From Tanypteryx hageni (taxonomy: Eukaryota > Arthropoda > Insecta > Odonata > Petaluridae), in contig CM054116.1 of NCBI GenBank assembly GCA_028673005.1, positions 81,976,572 to 82,040,571 of the forward strand: a stretch of DNA of 64,000 nt, written 5' to 3'. Positions 23,640-37,100 of this stretch are shown here, in pieces; position 1 is the first letter of the stretch, and each line of letters opens with the position of its first letter. The notes below the pieces were generated by a model. That model ran no database searches. It worked only from the letters and a program-made list of their open reading frames with translations, and had not been told where the DNA came from. The position numbers and the translations under genes are program-made.

Positions 23640-25538
23640 TTTTTTTTAATTGCAAAACATTTGTCTTACCTTCTAGATAAAGTCTATTACTCAAAATCAG
23701 ACCCTCATTAAGAAAATGTAATCCTAATTCGTCCCTTCTGTACCACCTGTCGCTTTAATGCGGCCTTATGACTCTCCGAGTTTGACATGCCTGTTCTATA
23801 CGAAACTCAGTTACTGATTTTTTCAGCTGCCACCGAACTGATCCGTTTTACTATCAAGGTTTTTTGGGTTTATTTTTATAAAAACGAATGATCAGCTACA
23901 CTATGAACAAATAGTTGTACATGATAACATAATATCGACATTTTAAAATTTTTGGATGCTAAATAACTTTTAAAGATTGTAAGAAAACAATTGCCTTCTG
24001 GTATCTAATACCACACGCTATTATGACTAAGTCCACTATATGCAATAAAATTTAAATTTTGATGAATGTTTTATATTAAAAATTTATCGTGCATTTAAAT
24101 GTATGTTATGCGTAAATTATACGCAAAATGGTTGATCAATATATACGACCTTAGCGAATTTACTTACCGTCTGTTAAATTATAGGATACGAAAATGTGCG
24201 CTTGTTTTGTTGCTTTGTATTTTTGAATGGTTGATTTGAGAAATTAAAACTAATACCGAAATGTTTTGGAAATTTAATATATTGTTAGCGTTTGAATATT
24301 ATAATTTAAATCAAAAGAATTATAAACATATACAGTAAAAAATGTAATAAAATTTTTTAAATTAAGCTACAGCATCCATTATTAGACTTAACGAAAAAGT
24401 CCAAATTCTAGATTAACAAGTTAAGTGTTATCCATGAACATGGATGAAATTAGCGCGTTATTTAGCGCTTTTTGAAAGAAAAATCGGTTATGTAATCGGT
24501 TTTTATGTCTGTCTGTCCGCCCGTCTGTTTGGGCAATATATAACGTTCCCCTATCGGCCTCTGTTATGTTTTCAGAACTCAAACTGTTCAAGAATAAGTG
24601 GCACAAATCTGAAATTGTGCTATCAAAATTTCAGCATTAGTACATCTTTTATATCTTCGGAGATGTAAGTAAAACGATCGAAAATTATTTAAAACATGCA
24701 TCACTTGAGTAATTATGACGTAAACTTTACGTTCAAGGTCATTTATTTAGAGACTGCCTATCCTCAATCTCGCCCAAATAAAGACGTATGTTTATCAATC
24801 TATCTATTCCATCGTCGTAAATTATCCATTCTTTTTCACTTGCATGAAAGGTAAATTATCGTATTCACGTTCGTTTCTTTGTCGTAGAAAATACATAATA
24901 CATTTCCTTTCATTCACTCTATGCTTTGTGCACCCAAATGAAAATTATAGATATTTATATTAGATCGTGTTTACTTAAGTTGCGAAGATTGTTTTCGTTG
25001 ACATTTAATAAAACCGTGTAAGAAATTTCTGAGTTCAAAATAAATTACGACTGTCTTGTTGTTTTTACTCAAAGTTTTAAAGAACAAGTGGAATTAATGT
25101 AGAAATGTACACTAAAATTTGCAGCTCACCACCTTTTACATCTTCGGAGATTTAAAAAAAATTAATGTTCCTCAATCCGAAATTCTATATTTTTCAAAAC
25201 TCAATTCTAAAGAAAACAAATGGCAGCAGCACATGAATCTACCCTCCATGTTCCAGCTCTCTATCGCTTACTGTTTCGTAAGAATTTCAATTTAAGCAAG
25301 TTCACGGACAGACAAATGCCGAAGTGAAACTATAAGCGCATTTAAAAAAAAACGCGCTAAATATGACGGATTTGGCGTTGTTTTCATGTTTTTAAGAGGC
25401 TTAAAATCTTTTACTTTTCGGCATTTTAGGCTAGTTTCCCGAAGAAATACCTAACGAAATGGTCGTGTCTGTATGTGCCCATCCTCTGTGAGCAAATTTC
25501 ACGTCAATGGACCGATTTTCATGAAACTTGGTACTAGG
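23640..25538. other. Intergenic, no gene recognised
   Basis: Upstream of gene A. Contains a GTCTGTCTGTCCGCCCGTC tract near 24510 preceded by a 'ttagcgcgttatttagcgc' block that recurs near 31590. No coding or promoter signal that I can support. Confidence 0.5.
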
Positions 25539-25546
25539 CTCATGCT

Positions 25547-26148
25547 GGGCGTAGGTAAATTGCGGACCAAGCTAAGGAGATCAACTAACACTACGTGTAC
25601 ATTGCGGACCGACTCCTTGAAAATCTACCTGTAAATTGTGGACTGCAGAAAGATTCCCTTCTCACTTTTTTTTAGTTTTTCACTAGCGTTACATTGTTTT
25701 ATTATTTCTTAAGTGTTTTACTTGCGTCGCCTTATATGTACAAGACGTCGTGTTATTGTATTTCTTCAGTATTGTACTAGCGTCGTTTCCTTGTAGTTGA
25801 GGCGCATGAAGCAAAATTTACTACTTTAATTCTACTAATCGCTCCCATTTTGTACATGTTTAATTCTTCAGCCAACATCTTTTGTTTTCGATCTGCCGTT
25901 TTCGTTGGTGTTCATACTTTCAAGTACAGATTCTCACGCATTAGTGGTATGCTTCAGCCCACATATCAGGTGGGAAATCTGAGCAATCTTTGATACAATT
26001 TTTTTACCAAATAACCTGTCAATTCCGTTATTTTCGAAACTGCAGGTTAAAATTCCCAGGTGAGTTCGCAATTTACAGATTCCCTTTTCCGACCAACCTT
26101 CCTCAAGGGGATTAAGGTATGGTATTGGTCCGCAATTTACCTACGCCC
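25547..26148. mobile_element. 602-bp MITE with 24-bp perfect terminal inverted repeats, family unassigned
   Basis: 25547-25570 and 26125-26148 are exact inverted complements (tip GGGCGTAGGTAAATTGCGGA). Flanks CTCATGCT (25539-25546) and CTCGTGCT (26149-26156) agree at 7 of 8. Subterminal copies of an 'attgcggacc'-like motif lie near 25610 and 25635. Tips starting GGG with an 8-bp duplication are unusual for hAT; P-like or Merlin-like origins are possible. No ORF. Confidence 0.82.
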
Positions 26149-26156
26149 CTCGTGCT

Positions 26157-28430
26157 ATCATGGCCGACCGCAGGATCATATTTTATTTGGCGATGATTGA
26201 AGCTCCAAGCTCCATTCCAGGAACGTCCTTTCCTTATTATGCGTTCTTTACACGAAGTGAACGCCTATAGGGGAGGTACGTAGTTCCAGTCCGTCCGTCC
26301 GCATGTCTAAACTCGCGGAACGTATTTTAATGAAATTTAGTATTGGAGAGTTTTAGTCAAATTTGTCGACTGATTCCAATTTTGGTTAAAATCCGACGAT
26401 AATTACGACCACTTTACATGAAGTCCTTCATGTAGTTTAAGACGTATTTGTTTCAACTCGGGAACCGCAGGACGCATTTTCATGATATTAGGTATTGGGC
26501 AGTTTTACTAAAATTTGTCGATCTCAAAGAACGCATTTGGAAACTCTGTGTACTCAAACATAGAATACACCTTTCCATACTTGTTTGATTTGCATAGGTT
26601 CTCAAATACATCGTGCAGAGAATTGTTCTTTGGTACATTAAAATAACTTGGAGTTGTGATATAATAGAGCAGAGTTTGTACTTTTCAAAGGGGAAAAGAG
26701 TGTAGATTTGAATTGTTATCACATAACTTTGATATTCGATTGTATTTCCTTGAATTTATTGTTAACGATAGCTTTTTTTCATTTAATTAGCATTTTATTG
26801 GAGTGTTGCCATGGCGACATAGCATTGGTAATCAATTCGAGATTTATACGTTGAGCCTGTATTAGTCCTGAACTGAATTTGTTGTCACTCGGAAATGATT
26901 TAATTGAGATATAAGAGATCCTCGTGAGATTCTTGAAATTGGAGTGTTCTAGATATGCAGTGCGATATTCTTTTATTTTTTATTTAGATCGCTTGAAAGG
27001 AATTGAAAATAATCCGTCGTAATAAGTTGAGTATCTTCCAAGTAATCTAAGCTTGAGAATGCGCATCAATGGTAACTGTCACAGTTGTGTCGGGTATTTC
27101 CAGATAAATCATCTGTTGATTTGATGATAAGTCTTTAAGATGGGTTCTATGTGTGAAGAAGATGAAAACACTTGAAGTTAATCGTTTAATCTAATGAAAG
27201 ATAAGCATAGAATGGGTGAATTTTAACTAACCTTTCAAATATTGTTTTAAAATTTTAGTATGATGAGTAACGGCAGAATCATAAAAAAAGTTCTTTCGAA
27301 TAAATTTTGTTGTAATATTTCAAAAGTTGTTTGAGATTTTTCTGTACCGACATTCAAAGCTATAGTCGACGCAATCAAGGCCAAATATGGGGGCCAAGAA
27401 AAAATAGAATAGCAACCTTGCCATATCGTGCGGAACCTCTGTCCCGATTCATTCTCTCGATCTATGCAAAACTTGTGTACGATACGAACAGAGCTCAAGT
27501 TAGACCTAAGAGTACTACGGAAAGACCGGAAACTTAATGCTATGGATCGATGCCCAGATTTTCCACGGAAGGCGGCTATTGCTAAGTGGCGGGAAAATTT
27601 GGAACTACGTGTTCATATCGCTCACCCCCTTCCCCTCCCGTTTTATTACCATAGTCGTAGCAAATATAAATTGCACGGACAGAAGAAATGGACTTAAATG
27701 AAAGAATTGCATTTAAGAAATCAAATTTATTAGCGTATAACGCACATTGCGAGAGTACAAAATTATTATCAAGCTACATAACAGTGACGTATTTGTGCAA
27801 AAATACAATACAGATATAAAAATGACTTATTGTAACAAACTTTTATAACGTTAATAACTTTTATGCATGAAAACGTATTTAAGAGAAATTTACGCGAACA
27901 ACGGTAAACGTCAAACTTTCACTTTACTCGTGTAAGTCTAGCGACGTACTGAGTACGGCGGGGGCAAACTTCATATGCCGTCGACCGACGTACTCGGTAC
28001 GTAGCGGTCATCGCTCACCTTTTTATTTTTTTGACAATAAATTTTCTTAAATCTGGATAAACTTGATATATTTCAAAAGAGGAATCTTTGGTCTACTTAT
28101 TCATCGTCATTTCGCAATTTTTATTCCCTTTCTTATAAAATTTAATATGCATTAAATTTTATGATTGATTTTTCACGTAGCTACGCCAATTGGGGAACCG
28201 TGTCTTCTAAAAATACCCCTATCCAACGCTGAGACAAACCGTATCTCGACACGAATACTACTGCAAAGTGAAAGGAGATTTTGTCACTGCTTATCTGTCT
28301 ACAGACTTCTCTTTCTCTTGGGTTTTTCTTATGTGTCAGCAGTTGAGAGCTATAAGATGAGAAGAGCCCAACTATTGTTCGACTCTCAGGGCCATGTGCT
28401 TGCTTTACCATTTCTTGAGAACAATATAGT
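26157..28430. other. Intergenic, no gene recognised
   Basis: A GTCCGTCCGTCCG tract sits near 26282. Frames at 27331-27697 (+) have no family resemblance. At about 27950-28010 'cgacgtactgagtacg' and 'cgacgtactcggtacg' form a short direct repeat that may belong to a piggyBac-like end. Confidence 0.45.
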
Positions 28431-28605
28431 ATGAGAGAGAGAGAGGGAGAGAGAGCGAGAGAGAGAGAGAAGGAGAGAGAGGGAGAGAGAGGGAGAGAGA
28501 GGGAGAGAGAGGGAGAGAGAGGGAGAGAGAGGGAGGGAGGGAGAGAGGGAGGGGGAGAGGGAGGGAGAGAGGCAGGGAGGAAGAGGGGGAGAGAGAGAAA
28601 GAGAC
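28431..28605. repeat. Purine-only (GAGAGG)n low-complexity tract
   Basis: About 175 bases almost entirely G and A on the + strand. All frames across it (Glu/Arg or Ser/Leu/Pro runs) are artefacts. Confidence 0.95.
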
Positions 28606-28839
28606 GTCTGCACGTACCTTAGGTCTGTTTAGAAATAAGCCACTTCGATGATGTCTGTTGCTATTTCTTGAGCGAAAATTATTTCTGAGCGAGCGCAAGG
28701 GTCCTTACGCTCGGATCGCAGGGTAAATATTCTCGTGTCACTCTAAAGAAGTTAGTCTGAAGGAAAATTTTGCATTGTGCAGAGGCAATTTTATTTGTGT
28801 TTTGTAGTGTTCATTTTTAAATTATTTAATTAAATAATC

Positions 28840-29115
28840 ATGGTATCAATGAGTAGAAAAAGGTCAAGTGAACCAAGTAAGGAAATGGAGACGGAAGCGT
28901 TAATGAAAAGTGACTCAGAGGATAGTATTACTTCAGACAGCAATAGTGATAATTGTATTGAAGATCGTACAGAAGTCGATGTACTAGCACACATTGACAA
29001 TGAGCAAGAGGAAGATAGTGTAGTAAACTTTGCTTGGGTGAGAATGGCAAGTTACAAACAACAAAGAGAAATTTTTGCAGTTGGAAGTGAGGAGGCTAAG
29101 CGAGGTCTCCCCTGA
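28840..29115 (+). pseudogene. Possible piggyBac-like transposase N-terminus, truncated
   Basis: The 91-residue frame starts with a basic SRKRSSEPSK, then an acidic Ser/Asp/Glu-rich stretch, then FAWVRMASYKQQREIF, recalling the acidic leader and the W-x-x-M-x-x-Y-x-x-QRE-F motif before piggyBac DDE domains. It ends at a stop with no DDE domain. A TTAA at 29845-29848 borders CCCCCTCAAGCGCGGAGG on the - strand, a plausible piggyBac right end. The match is short, so this is a suggestion only. Confidence 0.35.
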
Positions 29116-29849
29116 GTGTGATCTAATCGATTGCAAGCAAAGTAAATGCTAGTAAAAAGATAAGTATAGATGATTAATTGAAGTTATGATATTTTCTTGT
29201 AGTAAATTTCATGGTAAATCGGGTAAAGCAAATGCATTAAAAGTTTTTAAAAATTTCTATTTTTTTATTACGCGTACATTCCGATACATACAACGTCATA
29301 TCTCCGCTTCTACTTTACGAATTAGGACAATTTTTACTATGTAACTTCTGTAACGATGAAGAATGACTACTATTTAACTCAGAAAGCTATACAAAATGTC
29401 TTTTAACAACATACGAAACGGAAAATTCATTTCAAATTTTTAGCCAAGACATGAAAATGTTGACCTGTGAGAAACCTTTTCCCTATTTGGTTTATAGAAG
29501 TGCATCCAACAAATAAAATGTTTATTAAAGCTGAAAATTTTCCTTGAAAAAGATTGTATATCAATAACGTTAATAGTTTTCACAATACATATATATGAAG
29601 TCATGGGTGCGCGCTTCACTGACTGGCGATCGGGGTGATTTCTCTTATCTCCTGCAAAGAGTGTGATTGACGTAGAACGATGCAAAACATATTGTTTATA
29701 AATGCTATGTTCTATTAAAATCCTAAAAAAACTTCAGACAAATCCCATAAAAACGAAAAAAGCTGTAAAAATTTCAAATTTGAGGAACCGAAATCGCTAT
29801 TTTAAAAATAGGATTTAATTAAATGTCCTCCGCGCTTGAGGGGGTTAAG

Positions 29850-31085
29850 AATGAATGAATGAATGGATCAACCAATAATCAATGGAAAAGTGATTTTTCA
29901 TTGTTTTCGGCGTTCTTCAGTAAAAGTCCCGTGTTCGTACCGGAATTTTAACGTGTAGCGTAAATGATATCCAAAACCGCATGTTAGACTTAATGAAACA
30001 AATATTTAACATCAACCTCACATTTATTTCCACACGTTTTTATATATAGATGATGCGGTAGACGAAATAACTTATTTTAAAAAGAGTAGAGTAAGATGAG
30101 CAATAAATAACTTATTGAAATATCACGTTAACTCTTTCTTTTCCTAATTTTCTTCCGTGGTCTTTATGATCTACATGAATTTTTTCGGCCGTAGCAGGTC
30201 GTATAGCCGCTTATCATAAAAGCATATTAGTCATACGTTTATTTTCAGCGTGTACTGCCATTTGACGTAATCTAAATAATGGGCGTTTGCTGGAACTTTT
30301 TCAGGAGGGTAAGGTTATAGGCAAGCTCCCACGTTCGAAAATTTTAGTGTTGTTTCAAAGCATATTGCAGGGGGTCACCACCTACTTTCCTGGCTGACCT
30401 CAGAAAAATTACCGCGTTAATCCCGACCTAACCAAACATCAAGGGTTGTTTTTTCTTTACACAGGTCTGATTCAAAGGAGGATAACTGACCCCTTTGTCC
30501 TCCCTCTCCCCCATCGGACGCTCATGCTCTAAATGAATTTTTTCAAAAATAATATAAGAAAAAAATTACCATGACGTCAGATGAGAGCAATGCGTGTTCT
30601 TCTACGGGTAAAGAAAGGCGCAATAAAAATTAGCCAGAAGAAGATGTTGAGCTGATAAATGAAACAAGCATATAACCAGTTGTGATAGCGATGGTGATTT
30701 TTATGTCTAAGAGAAAGGAATTACACCGCAATTAGGCGATGAAGAATCGGACAGAGGAAGTGAAGCAAATGTTCTGGATGTTGATGAATGGAAAATTGTT
30801 GGGAGAGGGAACAGAAAATTATTATTCGTTTGTTACTTACAACAATAAATAACAAACAAAGAACGTTCATGCTATTTGTCGTGTCTGCGCGCAAACTACC
30901 GACTACTTAGCCGCGGAAATTTTTAAAATGCATATACTGAAAATGGTAGAATGGCTGTGGGTATAGACAGGACCGTAAAAGAATTGGATAAAAACAGAGA
31001 GAAATGCATTTTATTCTTTCTCCCAGTCGTATCTACGTAAATAAATAGCATTTGCAAGTAGAGAGTCATAAGTGGAGGGAAGGTT
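29850..31085. other. Intergenic between the piggyBac-like remnant and gene B
   Basis: No intact gene. A broken acidic frame at about 30690-30830 with GDEESDRGSEAN may be another transposase leader. No other signal seen. Confidence 0.4.
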
Positions 31086-31091
31086 TTTATT
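31086..31091 (-). terminator. Poly(A) signal of chitinase gene B
   Basis: AATAAA on the - strand, about 65 bases after the stop codon at 31156-31158. Confidence 0.6.
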
Positions 31092-31155
31092 TGAGCGTTC
31101 TATAAAATATTTTATACAAGATATATTTTGTATTTTCTGTGATTATTTAATGCGT

Positions 31156-34100
31156 TTAGATCTTCTTTGCCTTTCCAATGTAGTCTTCGCATCCTGGCAC
31201 TTCGGAAGGCCAAGTGCAGTCGCCGTTCACCGGGTCGAATACGGTGCCTTCGCCGCACCTGTACTGGACAATGTTCCAGCCTCCGAAATTGTCAGCGGTG
31301 CAGAGGTAGAAATATCCGCAATCTGTCGGATCGGGATTGAGTCCCTCTTTCTTGCAGATTTCCGTTGGCGGAGGAATCGGACGAGGGGTGGTGGTGGTGG
31401 TAGTCTTTGTGGGCCTCGTAGGATACTGAAGTAGTAGACAGAACTCCAGTTTGTATTAAGAACGAGGATATTAAAAAAATAGCAATTGTATTTCATAGGC
31501 ATGTGAACAAAATAATTAAAAATCCATGCGAAAAAATAGCAGCCGCATAAACAGGAAGAATTTTATCCATGAACACAAAAAAATTAGCGCGTTTTTTATT
31601 TTTTGTGATTATAGCGCGACATATTAAAATAGCATTACAATCAGTCGTAAATAGTTATCGTTTTCCCCGCTCTTTTATAAAGCCTTTTTAAGAACTGCGC
31701 CACAGTCGAGCGTGAGGGACATACGTAGAATATTATATACACACACGCACGCACGCACGCACGCATACGCTCGCGCACACACACCCACACACACGCGCGC
31801 AAGCACGCACGTACGCACACACGCACGCCAGCACGCACGCATACACACACATATATACCCTCCAGATCTGGTCCGCGAACAAATCCATAGGGCAATGACG
31901 CCTACCACCAATAGATCCCATCCTCACACACCCACTATCCCTGCATCAACCCCTCCACTCACTCTAACCACACTTTTCCTTCATGGTATCCACGAGGCCC
32001 TCAAAACAATCCTCCCTGCTGCCCACCCAATTCTTACCTCTTTCTCTTACCAGTCCCTCTTTACCAACCGTTTTGCCAATCCCTGCTCCTCTCATTTTGC
32101 CAGCCCCCCAATTTGGGAAATATCTTGCGGATGAAGGAACTTCCCACTTCTACCACGACTCTTGCCATAGGGTCAGACACCCTCTCCCAGTTGCATTACA
32201 CACCACTGCTCACAATGTCCCCTTCAATAGTTGTTATATTGTAAGGGCCATTCGCGCCTTACCCCTACCCCCTTCTCCGACAATGGGAACTAGCCCATAT
32301 ACATCTTCTTGACTCTTTCTCCCCCCCCTGGCCTCAACCTCCGCTAACACTATTGGCCCTCTTACAACGTCTCCTATAGTTACATTGTAGCTATTCGCGC
32401 TTTACCCTACCACTCTCCCTCCTTATTGACTATCCACTCTTCCCACTCCCCGTATCCTCCAATCATCAACCTTCTCACATCACCCTGTCATTCCCCGTCC
32501 AGTGTGTCACTTTCAGTTACTTTTTCTCCATCGCCGATGAAGGGCATATGCCCAAAAAGCTTTCGTGTTTTTGTGTGCGTGTTTTGTAAGTACGTATGTG
32601 TCTCTTCGACGCCCCCAGCAGCCTGCCAAATTGATCCTGTACTTGGTAAGTGTCCGCTGGGTTTTCTTCAACACCTTGTTTTTCCACCCTCATAACTAAC
32701 TTTCCTTTAACTTGGGTACATTTTAAAATTCATTCCGCGCAAAATTCATGATTCTACATGGCAGATTAGGTCTGTACGGCAAGGAAAAGAAAGATTATGA
32801 TAGTGGTAAGGAATTTCAAAATATAAGGTCTTTGGCAGAGACAGAATAAACATGGGGAGAAGCAATGTGATGGATCGCCCCCTCCCCCTCCCCTTGGGAG
32901 GTTTCTAGATCCACCACCTCTAGTAACGCTTACAAAGTCATTATTATGCCACTATAAGAAGGTGACCTATTATTTTTGTCATTTTCTGTCATTTCTGAGA
33001 ATCTACTTAATTTTTAAGTGAGGAATTCAAGAATGAAGATGTTTTCAATATCTACGTTGCGTTCCTAAGCTCTTTTGTTCATAAGTAAACATTGTTCGAT
33101 AACATGTCATCGATTATTCTAATTTAAAATCATGATTTTTCGATGAAAATTAACTTTAACTATCTTTATAACGATGCAATGCCTGCCATCTCTGGTTCTT
33201 CTTTAGTTCATCCGGCATGAGTGCTGGATGATGATTCCGTTCTTTTTAATTGCCAATAAATGTTAATACACAACAATTTTAAATGAATGAAAGTATTAAC
33301 TATATTTTTCGACGAAGTTGTCAGGTTATTTTAGTTTCCTACTTGGATTGTTGGAATGCTGAGCCTAATCTCGAGAAAGAACGACTGGTATTGATTTTAT
33401 ATTTTTAAAGTCTATCAAGAAATAAGGGGGCATGGCCTTAAAATCCGCCTTGCCATTTGGCACCGAAGTAGAAAAAAGCGAAAAATATTTCTATTTTTGT
33501 CCGTCGGGCTTACTGTCACACTCGGCCCAAGGGTGGGTGGTATCGTGGGCAGAGAACTTGGCGGCGTTGGGATGCTTCCTCCGTTGAGTCCTTCCCAAAT
33601 GGCTTTCATTAGAGGGAATTTCGTCCCGTCGCAACCGCCGTGGAAATCGTCGGTCTCAATGCTCCACACCATGGCTCCGCGAACTCCAAGATCTGCAGCG
33701 AACTGAGCCTGTGAGAAAGATGTAATAGGATACCTGTTATTTGGAAACCATTGTAATTGTTGTTATTTTGAATTAATAGACGGACTTACTAGAACACCAG
33801 TTTAATTAAAATTATTATTATTATCTTCAACTCAACGTTATCATTACTTCCGAAAACAAAATCTTTGAATAAAAAGGTGATAAAAGATATTATAAAGTTA
33901 GAATCTTGTTGTTAATCAACGAAAATGTTTTGAAAAAACTATCGAATTTGATTCTATGTAGGTATATATTTGCATAAATTGTAGCAATTATATTATAAAG
34001 GTTTAAAATATTTTTTTCTGAAAGAATAAAATAATGATTTACCTTTGGAAAACTTAGTGTTGATGAAAAGGGCAATACTAAAAATGCCAGTAGATATATT

Positions 34101-37100
34101 TAATTGCTTAATGATTCACAAATATTACTGAATCTTCGATGCTCGACAGCAAATGAAATGCAGTATGAGTATTTTAATGATCGCATTGACGACAACGACA
34201 TCTGTGGTTCAAATTAAATAAGAAATATAAATATTGTAACAATTATGTTTTGGAATATTTCTGCAGGTCTAACTTGTTGGCGTACCTTAAGCTTGATGGA
34301 TTCTACGTCGTCGTAACTAATCCATTGATTTCCTTTGTAGGTGTATGGGGCCATGTAGTATGGGTCTCTAGTTGTCGTCCACGCAGATGGGTTAGACTTC
34401 ATCATATCACAGAGCTACAGAAAAAGTTCAAATTTTAATATATGTATATAAATATCGTTATGAGATGTTGGATCGAATAAAACTAAAATTCTATCGTATT
34501 TAGGAACATTAATATTATTAAGGTATGACAATCCAATTATTCTACCAAAATTTACCCTAAGGACTATAATGAAATGGTATCTACCAAATATTGAATGCTA
34601 TAAAAACAACTGTAGCGATATCGATAAGACTTAAATTGAAAAGAAATAATGGCTGTCTGACCGCATCTCAATAGGTAACTTTAAATGCTCCTCATTTGTC
34701 TATGTCAGTGGCTCTCAGGCAGGCCTACCTTTCTTGAAGTACGAAAACTACTCATTCTTCTTCTGCTGTCTCCAGAATATAGCTCAGATCAGAGCTCAAA
34801 TATTCATTCAAGAACCCTTCCTATCGATGACCAACACACAGCCGTGTGAAAAAGAAGCAGTTGGTATGTTTACAACTATTTCTATAACCGACTTTAAATC
34901 ATCAGGTAACGTTCTCGCGGCTAGAGCTTCTCGGTGTAAAATATAATGAAGGCCAGTACTGTTTGGAGTAATATCGCGCGTTAAATCTATAAGCCCTGAT
35001 GTGACCCTATCATATCTACCGCACCATTTGTCGTTACTCCATATATTTTATTTCAGAGCAATTTATGTTGATTACCGAAATCTCGCAGTTTACGAAAAAT
35101 ATCAGCTGCACAGGTGCGCTCCTCAAGTGGTTAGCAAAATGGAAAAATCTTCTTTTAAACTATTATCATCCATATATCTCACAAATGCCATTATTTGTGC
35201 AACGCTAGTGATGCCTCTTCTCTCATCGACTTGGATACTCCCAGCTTTGGTTGTTTGTAGCTCCCCAATCAGTTGCTCCTTAATATCTTCTGCCATATCA
35301 AAAATACGTCGGTTCACTGTGGAATCTCTCAGCGGGATCTGGTACAATAATCGAGCTTCCTCCTTACCAAGCATGTTGTGAACCATTAATTTTGCTGCTG
35401 GAACTAGGAGCTCTTCAGCAATGGTGTGGGGTATCTTCTTCTGCACAATTAGTAAGGAATCCTCATAACTTGCTATCAGCGCTGAATGATGAGTCCTGTA
35501 GGAAACGCCATAGGCGCCCAGCCTTTGCAGTTTCTCGTTCTCTTCTTTCAGCTTAAAGTATTCGACGTTTTTGTTCGTAAGTTCAGGATGATGTGTCTTT
35601 AGATGCAGTTCCAGCTTGCTTGGTTTCAACGAATCCGGCGAAAGAATCGACATGCAGACAAAACACTGAGGCTTTTTCTTGCCCTTTTCAAGAATACTAT
35701 AGTTGGGAGTACGAACGTAGGCGGGTGAGTCATGATTACTGCGCAGAGAAAGAGAAATACACATTACATTGCTGCCAAACCGCCAGCCTGCATATGCTTA
35801 CGCTCGGAAAACAACGCATGGCGCACGAAGTCCTATGCCGCTATGCCACAAGCGTTCGCCGTTCGCTCTTGACAGCTGGAAAAATTGTAACCAGCTGTAC
35901 GTGTTGAATCGTCTGCATGCTCCGACTCGTTTTTGAAGTACTCATACACTTTATATATGATTTTTCTTGCTTTTTTGTGCAAAATCTTGCGTTTATTTCC
36001 TTCGACCTCCATTTTAGAACACCACAAGAGGGTACTATTTAAATCTCAATCTTAAAACACGAAAATAAACTCTAAAATCACGCTGTAAATGTAAGTACCG
36101 CACGCCAAGAAGCGCTGTAACTGACTGAAGCTGATTGGCCAAGTGAAGTAGCGACAGAAACCACGTGACATTCCTTGCATTCTGTGCATCCAGTTGCCAC
36201 CCGCCTTCGATCGCGCTACCAACTAAAGTGAATTTAAACTTTTTCAAGGATTTGTTATAGTTCCCTTTTTTGCTCATGATGATTTTGAAGGGTGTTTGCT
36301 GAATAAAAAATAATACACGAGTTTGTTGTATATTAAAATCGTTTCACAGCTTTACTTGAAACTTTCGGCAAACACTCATTGTATCATTTAGTGAGATTTC
36401 CCACGAGATTTAAAAATATATTAGATTTATTGGCTACTAATCTTCCTGAGCGTATGAATAGGGTATTTGTTGCTGAGGGAATAAGCGATCACAAGGCAGT
36501 GTACGTGGAGTTTTAGCTAAACATTGAGAAACAGGTTAAGGCTAAAGGAAAGCTTTATGTATTCGCCAAAGCCGATTTCACTAGATTTAGGTCTTTTCTG
36601 CGAAATAAATACTATACAAATTTCTGCGAGGTAATAGATATTGCAGACACGGAAGAATCCTGGTGCATGTTCAGAGATATGATGCGAGAGTGTACAGATA
36701 AATTTATTCCAAGCAAACTGAAGCGTGAAAATGCAGAACCTAGATAGTACAACCAGGAAGTTAGGAGCGCTCTCCGACGGCAAAGAAAACTCCACTCTCG
36801 CGTAAATATCACATCCTCAACAGCAACGGTCGAACAGATTGCAATGTTAAGGCGCGCTCCAAAGCCAGAGTGTCAATGCGTAATGCGTTTAACAATTACA
36901 AAAAAAGCTTTTACAGGATAACTTGAAAGAGAACCCGAAAGCATTTTGGTCTTACATCAAAGAAGTCCAAGGCAGAGGCCCCACTATTGCGTCATTGAGA
37001 TCGGATACGGCAAATGTAGTTCACGGTAGTGCGGATAAAGCAAACCTATTAAATCAACACTTTCAGAAAGCTTTCATTCCTAATGACGTTGAATGTGAAA

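Noticed and set aside
27331..27697. Two overlapping + strand frames with Arg-rich text
   Set aside because: No recognisable family, no support from splice sites; cannot be called a gene.
28386..28698. Frames rich in Ser/Leu/Pro or Arg/Glu
   Set aside because: Translation of a purine-only simple repeat.
31641..32134. Overlapping frames rich in Cys/Val/Arg or Thr/His/Ala
   Set aside because: Translation of a CA/CG/GCAC tract and C/T-rich Penelope tail; no domain.
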